Source: Rhynchospora pubera
Taxonomy: Eukaryota > Streptophyta > Magnoliopsida > Poales > Cyperaceae
NCBI GenBank assembly: GCA_028095005.1
Contig: CM051459.1
Span: 318,124,513 to 318,188,512 of the forward strand
Length of the DNA: 64,000 nt
Direction: 5' to 3'
The translations under genes were made by a program, and so were the position numbers. The number at the start of each line of letters is the position of its first letter. Positions within the stretch are counted from its first letter, which is position 1. The notes below the pieces were generated by a model. That model ran no database searches, was not told the DNA's origin, and saw nothing but the letters and a program-made list of their open reading frames with translations. Positions 1-12,700 of this stretch are shown here, piece after piece.

Positions 1-1551
1 GAAATCATCTACTGATACAACTAATAAGGTGTACTATAATTGTATGGTATACTAAGGATCAAATCAAATCCGTCACTTTATCTACGAATTTGTTGAATGT
101 GAATTGTTATTGTTTGCTTGCTTAAATAAGGACTTAGCCTAGTATTGTCTATGTAGAGTCGGGGCAGGTTTTCAAGCCGAATAGGGCTGGTGCAACTGAG
201 GGTCTGTATGATTATTTGTTTGCTTGCTGATGTTCATTTTGTTATCAGGTACGGATTTCACTTGAGTTTTAATTATATGTGATATATATTCGGATTGTTG
301 TTGTTGTTGTTATTATTATTATTATCATTATGCATTCTGAATTCATAATTGGAATTTTGTTCATGAGATCATTTTGTGAAATTGTATATTGATGCATGAT
401 TGGAAAGTGGCATATTGAATGGTATCCGATTGAAATGTTGGAAAGTGACATATTGAATGGTATCCGATTGAAATGTGATTGATTGAGGTAAGTACAGCTT
501 GTGTGGTTGAGATAGACACTCGTAATGTTTGGAGGTGGAGTCATGACCCATCCTACCAAGCACCGTGTAATAAGCGCTTATGTACCGGGACTCAGTAGGT
601 CTAGTCTGGAATGGACCGGAGTGTGAGTGTTCCCAGCTTGCTTGTACATTTGTTGATTTAATTGATTGAATGGTATATGAATTGAATTGGTCGGGGTAGC
701 CCCTCGTAGAAGGTGCTCGCGACATATTGACTTTGAATTGGCCGTTGGCATCCATCTATAGGGTGGTTCGCGGTATCTGAAGGAAATGACTGAAATGATT
801 GACTTGTGATAAACCAGACTTGCATACTAGAAAGTTGTCCAACCAAATGAGTCGGCATTTGTTATACTTTGGAATTTGAATTGTTATGGAATTGATTGCC
901 GAGCTCACATTGCATATTGCATTGATTTAATTAATTTGACATTGTTATTTCTGGTTGGAACAAGATGTGAATGTTTTTACACGATAGTTGTTGCATATGA
1001 TTAATTACTTTTCTAATAAATTGAAATGACAATTGGCAAACTCCGAATTTTTAAATGATTTGAAGAGTACTGAATTTATTTTCTAATTGCATTGCTTGAT
1101 CGAAAGTTAGATTTAATGTTATTTGAAATAAATATGGAAATTTAAGTTGGAGTTTATTTGACTCAGTCACGTATTTAGTTCCAACACATGATATTAAAAA
1201 CTCAAGTGGCTGGAACTGAATACCGTACTGAGATAAATTTTATTTATCTCATTCCGTGCTTTTGCATTGTTTTCCACGGTTGGTTGTGGGTTCCAGGTTT
1301 CAGATCAAGTGCTGGACAGCAAGATGAGTAGCGGGCCATTGGATATTGTGATTAGTAACCTAAATGTACCAGACCTTTGTAGGATTTATTTTATGTTTAA
1401 GTAAATAATTATAATCGACATGTATATTAATTGTGTATAATTAACAGTAATTTGTAAAATGAGTGGTTCTAAGCCTTGCGGGTGCAGCAGGCATCCGCGG
1501 CGGGCACTCCGTCGCGTGTTGTCCAGTTACAGTATTCGACGGGGTGTCACA
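1..1551 (+). mobile_element. Probable 3' portion of a Ty3/gypsy-type LTR, cut by the window start
   Basis: No protein can be supported here; the open frames are short and lack family features. The stretch ends in a GC-richer block (about 1475-1551) terminating in GGGGTGTCACA, which is how many plant Ty3/gypsy (Tekay/Del-type) LTRs end, with the canonical CA. The upstream AT-rich text with short GC islands also fits a long LTR. Neither a matching second LTR nor a primer-binding site is in the window, so this may be a solo or truncated LTR. The assignment rests on the terminal sequence style only. Confidence 0.35.
296..327. repeat. GTT/ATT trinucleotide microsatellite
   Basis: A run of GTT units passes into ATT units within the LTR-like region. 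It encodes nothing; it generates the false Ile/Thr-rich reading frames seen on the minus strand. Confidence 0.85.
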
Positions 1552-1695
1552 GGAAGAAGGAAGAAGGGAAGAAGAGAAGAAAATTTATTATAAACAATTC
1601 AAACTCTTTACAAAATTACACACTTCCCAATACTTCTTCCCATTTCTTCCCTTTTTTTCTTCTTCCCACACCTATCCAAACGGAACCCTTGTCAT
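1552..1695. repeat. Foldback-like purine/pyrimidine repeat ending CCAAACGGA
   Basis: A GGAAGAAGG-rich left half (1552-1583) is complementary to a CTTCTTCCC-rich right half (about 1634-1670), and the right end reads ATCCAAACGGAACCC. The same terminus style recurs in the hairpins at 12607-12679 and 62300-62450, so this is probably one member of a small foldback MITE family. The left terminus abuts the LTR-like CA end at 1551 and looks truncated. Confidence 0.4.
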
Positions 1696-2584
1696 ATATT
1701 GGTCCTGACGACTAGTTTAGTGCATGGGCATATGGGTTGGGTACTTGGGTTATCCATGTAAGCAAATACCCTTCTAGAGGCAATTGCAACAATCAGCATT
1801 AGCAGAAGGCACACTCCTTACAGAGATTTAGCTGCGTTTCTAGGGTAATAGCGCATCCTTTTATTTATAGATTTCAATTTGCGTTGCAAATGTAATGAAG
1901 TTAACTTTTATTTTACTTTACTTTTGATATTCACGGTATGGAAAACTGCGATTATTAATCAGTTTGACAAATTAAAGAAATTTTGTTTGTCTTCAGGAAA
2001 ATCATTTGTTTAAACTAAGATGAAACTTGTGTTAATTGCTAATTTTATAACAACTTTTTTGAAATGCGTGACAATTCTAAGACATATCTAATTCCTATTG
2101 ATTTGGTGAAATTGTTTAATATTTGTGAATTGTTACATATATCTTGCTGTCTTTTTGTTTGTCGATTATTGAAAACTTGAACTACTGAAAGCAGTCAGAT
2201 CCTGGTCTGATGGTATGCTACTGCAATGCATGACAACTTATTGTTAAGTTCTTTTATTTTATCTTTTAGTAGCACTGGGTAGATTGCTATCAAGGGATGT
2301 TAGGTTAGGCTAGCATTAACCATTTGTGCCTATGTCCGTTAGTAGACTCAGTACTACCCTCTGATTTGTTTGTGTAGAAGAGGAGATTGTTACTATATGC
2401 ATGGAAATTAACAAATCTAGCGCTAATTTGTGTCCGTCAATATTATATGGTAATTAGTGAAAATAGATGGCAATTAATCTAGTGCTGTTTTTTCGTGAAA
2501 ATATGTTACTTATTTTGACATGCATGAAAACACAACGTAGAGAAAATGAATGCATGAAAATGTTATCTCTGATTTATTTTGACA
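1696..2584. other. AT-rich intergenic stretch, nothing assignable
   Basis: There is no open frame of note, no conserved protein motif and no clear element terminus on either strand. Confidence 0.5.
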
Positions 2585-2775
2585 TAACACGACTTGATAC
2601 GACTAACACGTCGTGTCAATATGACATAGCTTGATATGACTAACACGACACAACTAACTCAACACTACGTTTTGACACGACACGACTTGATACGACTACC
2701 ACATCATGTCAATACGACACGACTAACATGACGTTTTGACATGACACCATGTTTTGACATAACACGAGTCAACAC
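2585..2775. repeat. Degenerate CACGAC/AACACGAC tandem repeats
   Basis: Words such as ACACGACTTGATACGACTAA, TAACACGACAC and TTTTGACATGACAC recur in imperfect tandem, with local self-complementarity (ACACGTCGTGT). It borders the 141-bp array and may be its degenerate edge or a separate simple repeat. Confidence 0.6.
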
Positions 2776-4827
2776 AACTAAAGTCATTTTGTCGTTTTTT
2801 TTAGAAAAAAAGAAAATGAAAAGTTCAAACGAAATTATTTTGGTTTTAAATTTTAAAAAAGAAATGAATAATCGAGATAAAATTAAAGCTTCGACTTTTT
2901 AAAAATGAAGGAAAAGACAAGCTAAAGTCACTTTGTCATTTTTTTAAGAAAAAATAAACAGTCCAGATGAAAAAAATTTGGTTTTTTTAATTTAAAAGAA
3001 GAAATGAATAGTCCAGATAAAATTAAAGTCTTCGAATTTTTAAAAATGAAGAGACCAACTAAAGTTGCATTGTCATTTTTTTTAAAAAAGAAAATGGACA
3101 ATCTAGATGAAGTTATTTTGGTTTTTTAATTTAAAAAAAGAAATAAATAGTTAAGATGGAATTAAATCCTTGGACTTTCTAAAAATGAAGGATGAGAGCA
3201 GCTAAAGTCGCTTTGTCATTTTTTTGGAAAAAAAAGAAAATGAACAGTATAGATGAAATTATTTTGGTTTTTTAATTTAAAAAAGAAACGAATAGTCGAG
3301 ATGAAATTAAAGCCTTCGACTTTTTAAAACGAAGGAAGAGACAAGATAAAGTTGTTTTGTCATTTAAAAAAACAGAAAATTAACAGTATAGATGAAATTA
3401 TTTTGTATTTTTAAATTATAAAAAAATAGAAAGAATAGTCGACATGAAATTAAGACCTTCGACTTTGTAAAAATGAATGAAGAAACCAGCTATAGTTGTT
3501 TTGTCCTTTTCTTTTAAAAAGAATGAACCGTCTAGATGAAATTATGTTGATTTTTTTAATTTTAAAAAAGAAATGAATAATTGAGTTGAAATTGAAGCCT
3601 TCGACATTTTTAAAATGGAGAAAGAGAGCAGCTAAAGTTACTTTGTCGTTTTTTTAAATAAAAGAAAACAAACAATTTGGATGGAATTATTTTGTTTTTT
3701 TAATTTAAAAAAATGAATAGTCGAGATGAAATTAAAACCTTCGACTTTTTGAAAATGAAGAAAGGAGCCAACTAAAGTCACTTTGTCGTTTTTTTTTATA
3801 AAAAATGAACAGTCTAGATGAAATTATTTTCGTTTGTTAATTTAAAAAAAGAAATGAATCGTCGAGATGAAATTAAAGCCCTCGACGTTTTAAAAATGAA
3901 AGAAGAGACCAGCTAAAGTCACTTTGTCGGGTTTTTAAAAAAAACAAATAATGTGGATGGAATTATTTTATTTTTTTATTTTAAAAAAAGAAATGAAAAG
4001 TCGAGATGAAATTAAAACCTTCGACTTTTTAAAAATGAAGAAAAAGACCAGCTAAATTTGCTTTGTCGTTGTCTTTTTTTTTAAAAAAAAAATGAAACGT
4101 CTAGATGAAATTATGTTGATTTTTTTATTTTAAAATAGAAATGAATAGTCGAGATGAAATTAAAGTCTTCCAATTTTTAAAAATGAATGAAGAGACCACC
4201 TAAAGTTGCTTTGTCATTTTTTTTTAAAAAGAAAATGAACAGTCCAGATAAAATTATTTTGGTTTTTTAATTTAAAAAAAGAAATGAATTATCGAGATTC
4301 AATTAAAGCCTTCGACTTTTTAAAAATGAAGGAAGAGACCAGCTAAAGTCACTTTGTCGTTTTTTTTAGAAATAGGAAACAAACAATCTGGATGGAATCA
4401 TTTTGTTTTTTTAATTTAAAAAAAATGAATAGTCGAGATGAAATTAAAGTCTTTCGACTTTTTAAAAATGAAGGAAGATACCAGTTAAAGTCGCTTTATC
4501 ATTTTTTTTAAAATTGAACAGTTCAGATGAAATAATTTTAGTTTTTTAATTTAAAAAAAGAAATGAATAGTTAAGATGAAATTAAAGCTTTTGACTTTTA
4601 GAAAAATTAATGATGACGCCAGCTAAAGTCGCTTTGTCATTTTTTTTTAAATGAACAATCCAGATGAAATTATTTTGGTTTTATAATTTAAAAAAATGAA
4701 TAGTCGAGATGAAATTAAAGCCTTCAACTTTTTAAAAATGAAGGAAGAGAAAAGCTAAAGTCGCTTTGTTATTTTTTAAAAGAAAATGAACTGTCCATAA
4801 GAAATTATTTTGGTTTTTTAATTTAAA
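2776..4827. repeat. Tandem array of ~141-bp AT-rich units (about 15 copies)
   Basis: The word CTAAAGT(C/T)GCTTTGTC recurs at about 2778, 2922, 3058, 3202, 3347, 3488, 3631, 3770, 3912, 4052, 4199, 4341, 4484, 4620 and 4754, giving a period of 134-147 bp. Each unit also has GAACAGTCTAGATGAAATTA, a TTTAATTTAAAAAAAG stretch and a TCGAGATGAAATTAAAGCC block. Units differ by substitutions and A/T-run length, so the array is not freshly homogenised. There is no coding potential. The array is cut at 4827/4828 by the CTAG end of a Helitron, and its last 1364 bp reappear beyond that Helitron. Confidence 0.9.
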
Positions 4828-7365
4828 CTAGCAGCAGTGCCCACTCAATGTGTGGGCGGACTTTAATATATGTGATATGTGAAAATGAAAATATTATTCG
4901 ATACAAATATATTATCTATTTTTCAATATTTAAGGTCAACGCTGTTTTGATCGACGCTCAAAGTAGCAACAATCTTCACCAGTTGACAAATAGAATAAAT
5001 AAAAGTAGACATTTGAACAGATGAAAAAAATAATTCAATTGAAATAAATATGTTTCTCAATAAAAAATTTTATATAAAATACCACATAAAAATAAACATG
5101 TTTCTCTAATTAAGGAACTTAAAGGATTATATGTAATAGTCTACGAAAAAGTCGTATTTAAAATAATTTTACGTTTTGTAAAATACCTAAATACCAAACC
5201 TATTTAACAGTACTTTGAAACTATAAGAAAGTAAAGATTTTAGTAAATTTCCATTTGTTTAAAATGACATAAGAAGTTTCAGATCATTACACGGATTACT
5301 GACAAGTTGACATGAGTTTTGGTCTCACAAGATCTCGTTTGGCAAGAAATTTTATTTGGGCCGAAGGGACGTATGGGGAGTTGGGTTTATTCTTTTAACG
5401 GGATTGTCTTATGTGGGCTTTACGGGTTTACACACGTTCAACTATTTTTGTTCTCACTCGCACCGTATGGATATGGTTCATATCCCTGTTTGCCTAGCAC
5501 TCTAGCAGAGCTCTATTACTAAATCGGTACAAGGACGGTACAAGAAGGTTAATACCAAAAATACTGCACAGTCTCCACATCATTCACCACACATATGAAT
5601 AACATTCATTCATTAACATGGTACAAACGGTACCTCAACATACTCATTTTGGCACGCCAACTCAAATTCATATGTCAATCAATGTTCATAGGTTCAACTC
5701 ATCTATAAAAGACCATAATAGTTACAAACTTCTGTATCAAATAGATTATCATTGCGAAAGTAATAAAATAAAACCTTCAGATCTTCTTATACACCTGTAA
5801 CAAAGGAAAGAACAACAGCCAGTAAAAGAAAGGGGTACTGGAATGCAAAACTGACCTAACCCATCCAATTTTATTGCTGCAATCTAAAAGAGAATGAATT
5901 CTTTAAGCACTTATTTTGATCGCAAGTCATCGGCTATACAAATTACATGACTCTTCTTGGCGAAAGCTATTAGTATTGACATTGTGTTGGATTATTTGAT
6001 AGACAGAACATGTACCACTATCTGACACAAGTACCAAACCATACTGTATGGCTAATTTTGACATTCAGGACTTTATTCACTCACAAAATAAATTATCCAT
6101 ATCAGAGAAAATTATCTCTTTGGTTTTGTGATATCAAGGCATCTAAAACAACATCATGATATCAATGTAATTCCTATTTTTCCAGAAATGCCCTCTTCAT
6201 TTTCTGAATATGATAATTTACAATTACGCCCTTCACTTTAGTTTTCAGCAATTTAGGAGTAACGCTCAGCCGAATGATGACCTGAGCTAAATTAATTACA
6301 AAAAAAAGTGGGAATATTTATAATTTGCATTTAAAAAGAAACAAAAAAAGCGCAAGTAATTAGGAGCAATAATTTCAGCATAGCTCACATACTTCATGAA
6401 CTTAGAAGAACTATGCATCACTTAATCTACTAAGTAAATCCACATGAACATGTGCTGGTTTTCTGTGAAGGAAAACTCAGATTTCACGCTACATAAGCCT
6501 AATGATGCTTATACCAATTTATTAAAATAAATCACAAGCAACATGATACTAAGTTCTGTAAATTATTTTGCAAATTAGAAAGTCAAAAAGCAAAAAAAAA
6601 GTAAGGAAAGTGAACTGACCATCGAACTGATCCATCAAATATACAAAAGCAAAAAGAGACCCTCTAGAAATCTTAATATCACTGAAAATTCATTGATTTT
6701 TGTACACATAAACTGATTTCAACAATTATCTCAAACTTATGATGGAATTTGATTGCAACATTTACAAGAAAACCATTTAGCAAGAAAATGAAAATAATGC
6801 CATTCAAACACCGTATTTAACTCCTAAATTTTGTGATTATATCAGAAAAAATTGGAAGAGACCGCTGTCAGTTTCTGCAATTTGGCATCTTCCATCTCTA
6901 TTTGAATGCAAAAAGAGAAAGAGGAACAAAATTGACCCTATTTACCCAAATGCCCTCGATCTGGCACACTGAATGACAATGGATATGCAAAGATCAAATG
7001 TCCCAATGTTTTACATGGAATTTTGAACTGTTTTGGATTAAATAATATTGTAACCTGATCTTTTTCTTCTTTAAACTTTTGCCAAATTATAAGAACATTT
7101 TTATAAACTCCAGTATAATCTGACACCTACTTATAATAAACAATACCTGAAAGCATCAGTAGCCATAGAGATCAGAGTGTAGCACTTCAGATGTTGTTTT
7201 TCTGCCAGATTTTTTTTAATGAGAAGATTATCAAAATTTTAGAAAAAAACAATTACCTTAAGAGAGGAAAGCTATAATTTCAATGTTGTTGTACCATGCC
7301 ATTTTCAAACAGAGATCTAGAAACCTATTTATATTTGTGAAACAGAGATCTAGAAACCTATATCA

Positions 7366-7415
7366 TTGGTTTGAAGGTTTACACTCTTCCATTGGTGCTT
7401 TTAATATAGTAGAGA
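7366..7415 (-). repeat. Second, internal copy of the Helitron 5' terminus
   Basis: About 50 bp ending in TTAATATAGTAGAGA, followed by T, matches the outer Helitron 5' end at 8363-8412 with one visible mismatch. The element therefore has two 5' termini 997 bp apart, both paired with the single 3' end at 4828. Confidence 0.8.
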
Positions 7416-7694
7416 TTATCCAATGTTGTACAAGGTACTCTCATTGCATCTCCTGTATTTACAAAAAAAAGAAAAAATGAAAGTGAAAAAGAAAAAAAAA
7501 ATGCAATTCACATTATTTCATAAATTTAAGGCAGATATATCATAATTACATATCTTCTGAGAATTAGAGAGAAAATAACCGATTTGAAAGAGAGTGAAAC
7601 CAAGAAGAAGGTCATCCTGGTCAAAGATCATGTGTGCAATTGTCAGAGGCGTCGTGGCTGTGAAGTGAGATCACAACTCTGGAGGCAAGTACCT

Positions 7695-7713
7695 ATCTCT
7701 CTCTCTCTCTCTC
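7695..7713. repeat. CT microsatellite
   Basis: A run of CT dinucleotides (GA on the minus strand) lies in a GC-richer part of the Helitron, as is common in plant 5' UTRs. That supports a captured gene start on the minus strand but does not prove it. Confidence 0.8.
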
Positions 7714-8412
7714 CGATAGCAGCCTCCATTTATCATACTCTCGCAATAGTTTTCAAGGAGAATCCCTAGAATGATTTTAAAAGGGACAGAAGTGAGGGGG
7801 TGCGGAGAAATTCCAAATTTCAAAATTCAAAGTGAAACATGGCAATGCGGAAGGGAGAGAAGGAAGGGTCGGCTCTTGTCCAATGTCCAGTAGAGGCGTG
7901 ATGAGATCGGACCTGGTGAGGTAAGGTTTGAAGGAGTGGAATTGGTGCATCAGATTCAGAGGGTTTGGCCCGTTTAGGTTTAGAGAAGTAGCGAGAGAAG
8001 GAAAGGGTGGGTCCACAGTCGGCAAGATAGGTGAGAGAGAACGGCGTTACGGGCTTACGGTGGTAATGATTCTAACGAAACATGGCATCGACTTTTGTTT
8101 GCCTCTTTTTTGCTGGGTGCGGTCCATATGGTCCATATGAAGCCTTAGAAAAATTGAGAAATCTGTAAGAAAAATATTTGATATTGTTATAGCGGAGAAT
8201 CGAACTGGGTGTTTCGAGGAATGCAACCAGCTCCAGCGCTCCAATCAAATAAAAGGTCAAGGGTTAAATACCTCTCCATTTGAAGATCAAATCCGAGACA
8301 CATATCAATTAATTTTTAATCATGAACGGTTCAGATAAAAAATTGAAGAGTTGGATACACTCTTGGTTTGAAGGTTTACACTCTTCTATTGGTGCTTTTA
8401 ATATAGTAGAGA

Positions 8413-9777
8413 TTTGTAAAAATGAATGAAGAAACCATCTATAGTTGTTTTGTCCTTTTCTTTTAAAAAGAATGAACCGTCTAGATGAAATTATGTTGAT
8501 TTTTTTAATTTTAAAAAAGAAATGAATAATTGAGTTGAAATTGAAGCCTTCGACATTTTTAAAATGGAGAAAGAGAGCAGCTAAAGTTACTTTGTCGTTT
8601 TTTTAAATAAAAGAAAACAAACAATTTGGATGGAATTATTTTGTTTTTTTAATTTAAAAAAATGAATAGTCGAGATGAAATTAAAACCTTCGACTTTTTG
8701 AAAATGAAGAAAGGAGCCAACTAAAGTCACTTTGTCGTTTTTTTTTTATAAAAAATGAACAGTCTAGATGAAATTATTTTCGTTTGTTAATTTAAAAAAA
8801 GAAATGAATCGTCGAGATGAAATTAAAGCCCTCGACGTTTTAAAAATGAAAGAAGAGACCAGCTAAAGTCACTTTGTCGGGTTTTTAAAAAAAACAAATA
8901 ATGTGGATGGAATTATTTTATTTTTTTTATTTTAAAAAAAGAAATGAAAAGTCGAGATGAAATTAAAACCTTCGACTTTTTAAAAATGAAGAAAAAGACC
9001 AGCTAAATTTGCTTTGTCGTTGTCTTTTTTTTTTAAAAAAAAATGAAACGTCTAGATGAAATTATGTTGATTTTTTTATTTTAAAATAGAAATGAATAGT
9101 CGAGATGAAATTAAAGTCTTCCAATTTTTAAAAATGAATGAAGAGACCACCTAAAGTTGCTTTGTCATTTTTTTTTAAAAAGAAAATGAACAGTCCAGAT
9201 AAAATTATTTTGGTTTTTTAATTTAAAAAAAGAAATGAATTATCGAGATTCAATTAAAGCCTTCGACTTTTTAAAAATGAAGGAAGAGACCAGCTAAAGT
9301 CACTTTGTCGTTTTTTTTAGAAATAGGAAACAAACAATCTGGATGGAATCATTTTGTTTTTTTAATTTAAAAAAAATGAATAGTCGAGATGAAATTAAAG
9401 TCTTTCGACTTTTTAAAAATGAAGGAAGATACCAGTTAAAGTCGCTTTATCGTTTTTTTTTAAATTGAACAGTTCAGATGAAATAATTTTAGTTTTTTAA
9501 TTTAAAAAAAGAAATGAATAGTTAAGATGAAATTAAAGCTTTTGACTTTTAGAAAAATGAATGATGACGCCAGCTAAAGTCGCTTTGTCATTTTTTTTAA
9601 ATGAACAATCCAGATGAAATTATTTTGGTTTTATAATTTAAAAAAATGAATAGTCGAGATGAAATTAAAGCCTTCAACTTTTTAAAAATGAAGGAAGAGA
9701 AAAGCTAAAGTCGCTTTGTTATTTTTTAAAAGAAAATGAACTGTCCATAAGAAATTATTTTGGTTTTTTAATTTAAA
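8413..9777. repeat. Near-identical direct duplication of array segment 3464-4827
   Basis: From TTTGTAAAAATGAATGAAG to TTTAATTTAAA, this 1365-bp block repeats 3464-4827 with only a few differences (homopolymer-length changes and a few substitutions, such as ATTAATGATG versus ATGAATGATG). It starts at the base next to the Helitron 5' end, and its last base corresponds to the base next to the Helitron 3' end. It then continues into new sequence (TAAAATAAACAG). The Helitron is therefore flanked by a 1.36-kb direct repeat. Confidence 0.9.
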
Positions 9778-12700
9778 TAAAATAAACAGTTCTGACGATT
9801 TTTTTTTAAATTCTGGAAAAAAAATTTAATTGCGAAAATTTTGAAATTTGAATTTATAAACTTCTAAATTTTCAGATTAAAAATTGTGACATATGGTATA
9901 CGCAATACATATTGCTAATGCTACATAAATGTACTAGTTTTACACGGAAAACTGATGAAATATGAACGGTCCAAAATAGTAGTCATATTGTTAGATATCT
10001 TTCTAGTTACAAAAATTCGATGATGTTTTGATTAGCAGTTAATTAATTAGCTAGATTTATATTTCAGCTTAATGAAAGATCTGTTATAGAAGGTGATAAG
10101 GCAATTTCAAATGAATTAAATACCTCAATCTATTTTGATTTGCAGTGATAAGGCGTCTGGATTTATGTTACACGTTTACTGCATGTAGGTCGCCAATTAA
10201 AGAGAAACAATGTGCAGATAAGGTAAATACTTTCTATTGCAATCTATGTTACACATTTACTATCTTTTGATTAGCAGTGTTACACGTTTAATATCTTTAA
10301 TCAATTTATAAAAGGAAAATACTTTCTATTGCAATTTAACACATAATATGAGTATATGACACATGCAGTTTAAACCATGTGAAGGCAGTTTAAACCGTGA
10401 TAAGGTGGTACAGTGGTACACCAAATGCTTGTGAAGGTAGTTTAACACATAACACGTGCAATTTAAACCATATCTCAATTTAGTATCTTTGTACCGACCA
10501 TAGTCGTTAGTGGTTTGCCTAATGGCTTTAAACACCGGGGAAAAAAAATTACAATCTAACACATGCTTCAAAAATCAATCAAATTTGCTCATGGGAAAGC
10601 AATGAAAAAACTACCCAAAGAGCGGTACAATGACCACACTAGCAATCTTTACACCCAAAAAAAAAATCCAATACATCCGAATTATGTTGTTGGAGGGATT
10701 CAATCACCAAAATTCTGACTTTCGCCGATTAGTTCCTTAAAATCCATCAAACAAAAGAAAATATATATCATACATCAACACATTAATCCATCATCCAGTA
10801 CTTCACTATGTAATCCAGATATGTTGTTGTTTAAAGCTCTAGTTCTCCAAATCTATGGCAATGTAAGGAGAGATCTTATTATGTGAAAAAACCAGCAATT
10901 ATTAGAAGGTACACCTAGTTGTTTTTTAATTATTCCTTCTAAGTTATTATGTGAAAAAACCATCACCTCGTAGATGCAAGAAACTATCCGCCGCCAGATA
11001 TACACATAAGGGTCAGTTCTCGCAAAAAAGAGGAGAAGCTGGGTCTACAAATCTATAGATGATACTGAACCTTACTAGTCTACTATGTAAGTTTTGCAGT
11101 ATGGCTGGGTATAATGAGAACCGTGGTGGTGCTTCAGTTTTGGTCCAATTACAATGTAGTGACATCAGTACTTCACTGTATCACTGGACCTTCAGACCTT
11201 TGCAAGTTCAGTGTCTAAAATAAAGTGAATTTAGGAGGCAGTTTGTAAATTTAGTGAAGGCTTTGTACCAGATCACACCTGGTATTGAAACCTGGCTGGC
11301 AGGAACTGGCCTAGAGGGAAGTCTACCTGAAAATGCAAGAAATACGGGCAAAACAAATGCATTAGTTCTTATTCGACTCAATGCTAGGACTTTATTTAAG
11401 GATATGAAAATACTGACATAGAAAAATGATGATATGTAAGATATAAAAGGAGTAATTTCCCCTATAAGGGGTTTTGATACTGCACTGAAAGCCCGCCCAA
11501 TTCTATCTATTCACACCACTACTAAAGCGAGGACAAACCGGGTGATAAAGCATTGAACATGTCCGCTAAACCATCAGTGCATTGGGGCACTATGGAGCCT
11601 ACTTGCTTATTGTGAGCCTTAAATGAGAAAGAAATTGATGGGTCAATTTTGCGCAATGAAAATTATGATTTTTGTGTTCGTGTCAAAGCCAGCGGAGGCT
11701 TTGATTGAGGTAAAGGGTAGTAAGATCATGATTTCTTGTAAAGACAAAACTATTTCAGCATTGATTCATGAAGCCCTAAATAGCATTTGTAATAGAATCT
11801 AAATTATCGAAGTTTATGTTTTGTCTTTGATTAATTATTGGGTTTCAGTGAAAACAGCGAAATCGCTAGATTAAAAAAAAAAATTGACTCTAATCATAAA
11901 CCAAGGATCTACCTCAAGCAGGAAGAGAGGAGAAGGCAGAGAAGGAAGAGCCGAGTGGAACTAGGAAATAGAGATGGAAGGCATACTTTTGCTACGAGTT
12001 TGATCGCCTCGTCGCTGGGCAGAGTTTCGCCGAGTGGAGCTTGATCAATCGGAAGAGCTTCGCTAGGTAGAGTTTCTTAGATTCATGAAAATCGGAAGAG
12101 GAAATGTGACGAGGAAAGTTCCGACAGAAGAAATGTAAGGAAAAATGTACTGTGATTCCAATTTTAGTAGGAATTTTGGTTCCGATTTTATTTTCTTCTT
12201 TTGATGGGTCATGTTTAACGGAGAGAGACGGAGAGAGGATAATAAACAGCATATACCGATTTTACCCCTCTAATCTTGTACGGCTGTGATTTACCTTCGT
12301 AATAATTTTTGTGTCCACCATAACATGACCTTTAAAATAATACTTTTTCTTTTTTTTTTTTACGGTGGGCACTTCTTAAATTGTAAACCCTAATCTTTTA
12401 ACCGACTCGTTAGAGTCCACCAGAGTGGTTTTTTATTGAGCTGTATTATTGAGCTGCAATAATTGAGGAGAGATAGGATTTCGAAAGTACAATTTTGTTT
12501 ACCGTGCCGGGGAGAGAAGACACGAAAATGGTTTTTTATTCGCGCGAGTGGGACTTTGGGAAGAAGATATTCGCAGCGGAAAGAGAAAAAGGGACCTTAT
12601 TCCTAGCCGTTTGGATCCCGCTTATTACCTTCTTTCAGGAATTGGCCCTTATTCCCTTCTTCCGTAGGGATCCAAACGGAGCCTTAATAAAATATAAAAC

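Larger units (their letters stand above)
4828..8412 (-). mobile_element. Non-autonomous Helitron (minus strand)
   Basis: On the minus strand the element starts at 8412 with TCTCTACTATATTAAAAGC and ends at 4828 with a hairpin (GCCCAC ... GTGGGC) followed by ACTGCTGCTAG. It is flanked by A on the left and T on the right, the A|T target rule of Helitrons. The 5' TC, the 3' CTRR and the hairpin about 12 nt before the end match plant Helitrons. No Rep/helicase frame is present, so it depends on a partner. The interior holds exon-like pieces on the minus strand (for example a segment at about 7150-7203 bounded by CAG and GTATTG), suggesting gene capture, but I cannot name a source gene. Its flanks are odd: see the repeat at 8413-9777. 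Confidence 0.8.

Noticed and set aside
5319..5522. 67-codon plus-strand ORF in the Helitron
   Set aside because: No motif, no promoter context, and the element's exon-like signals are on the other strand.
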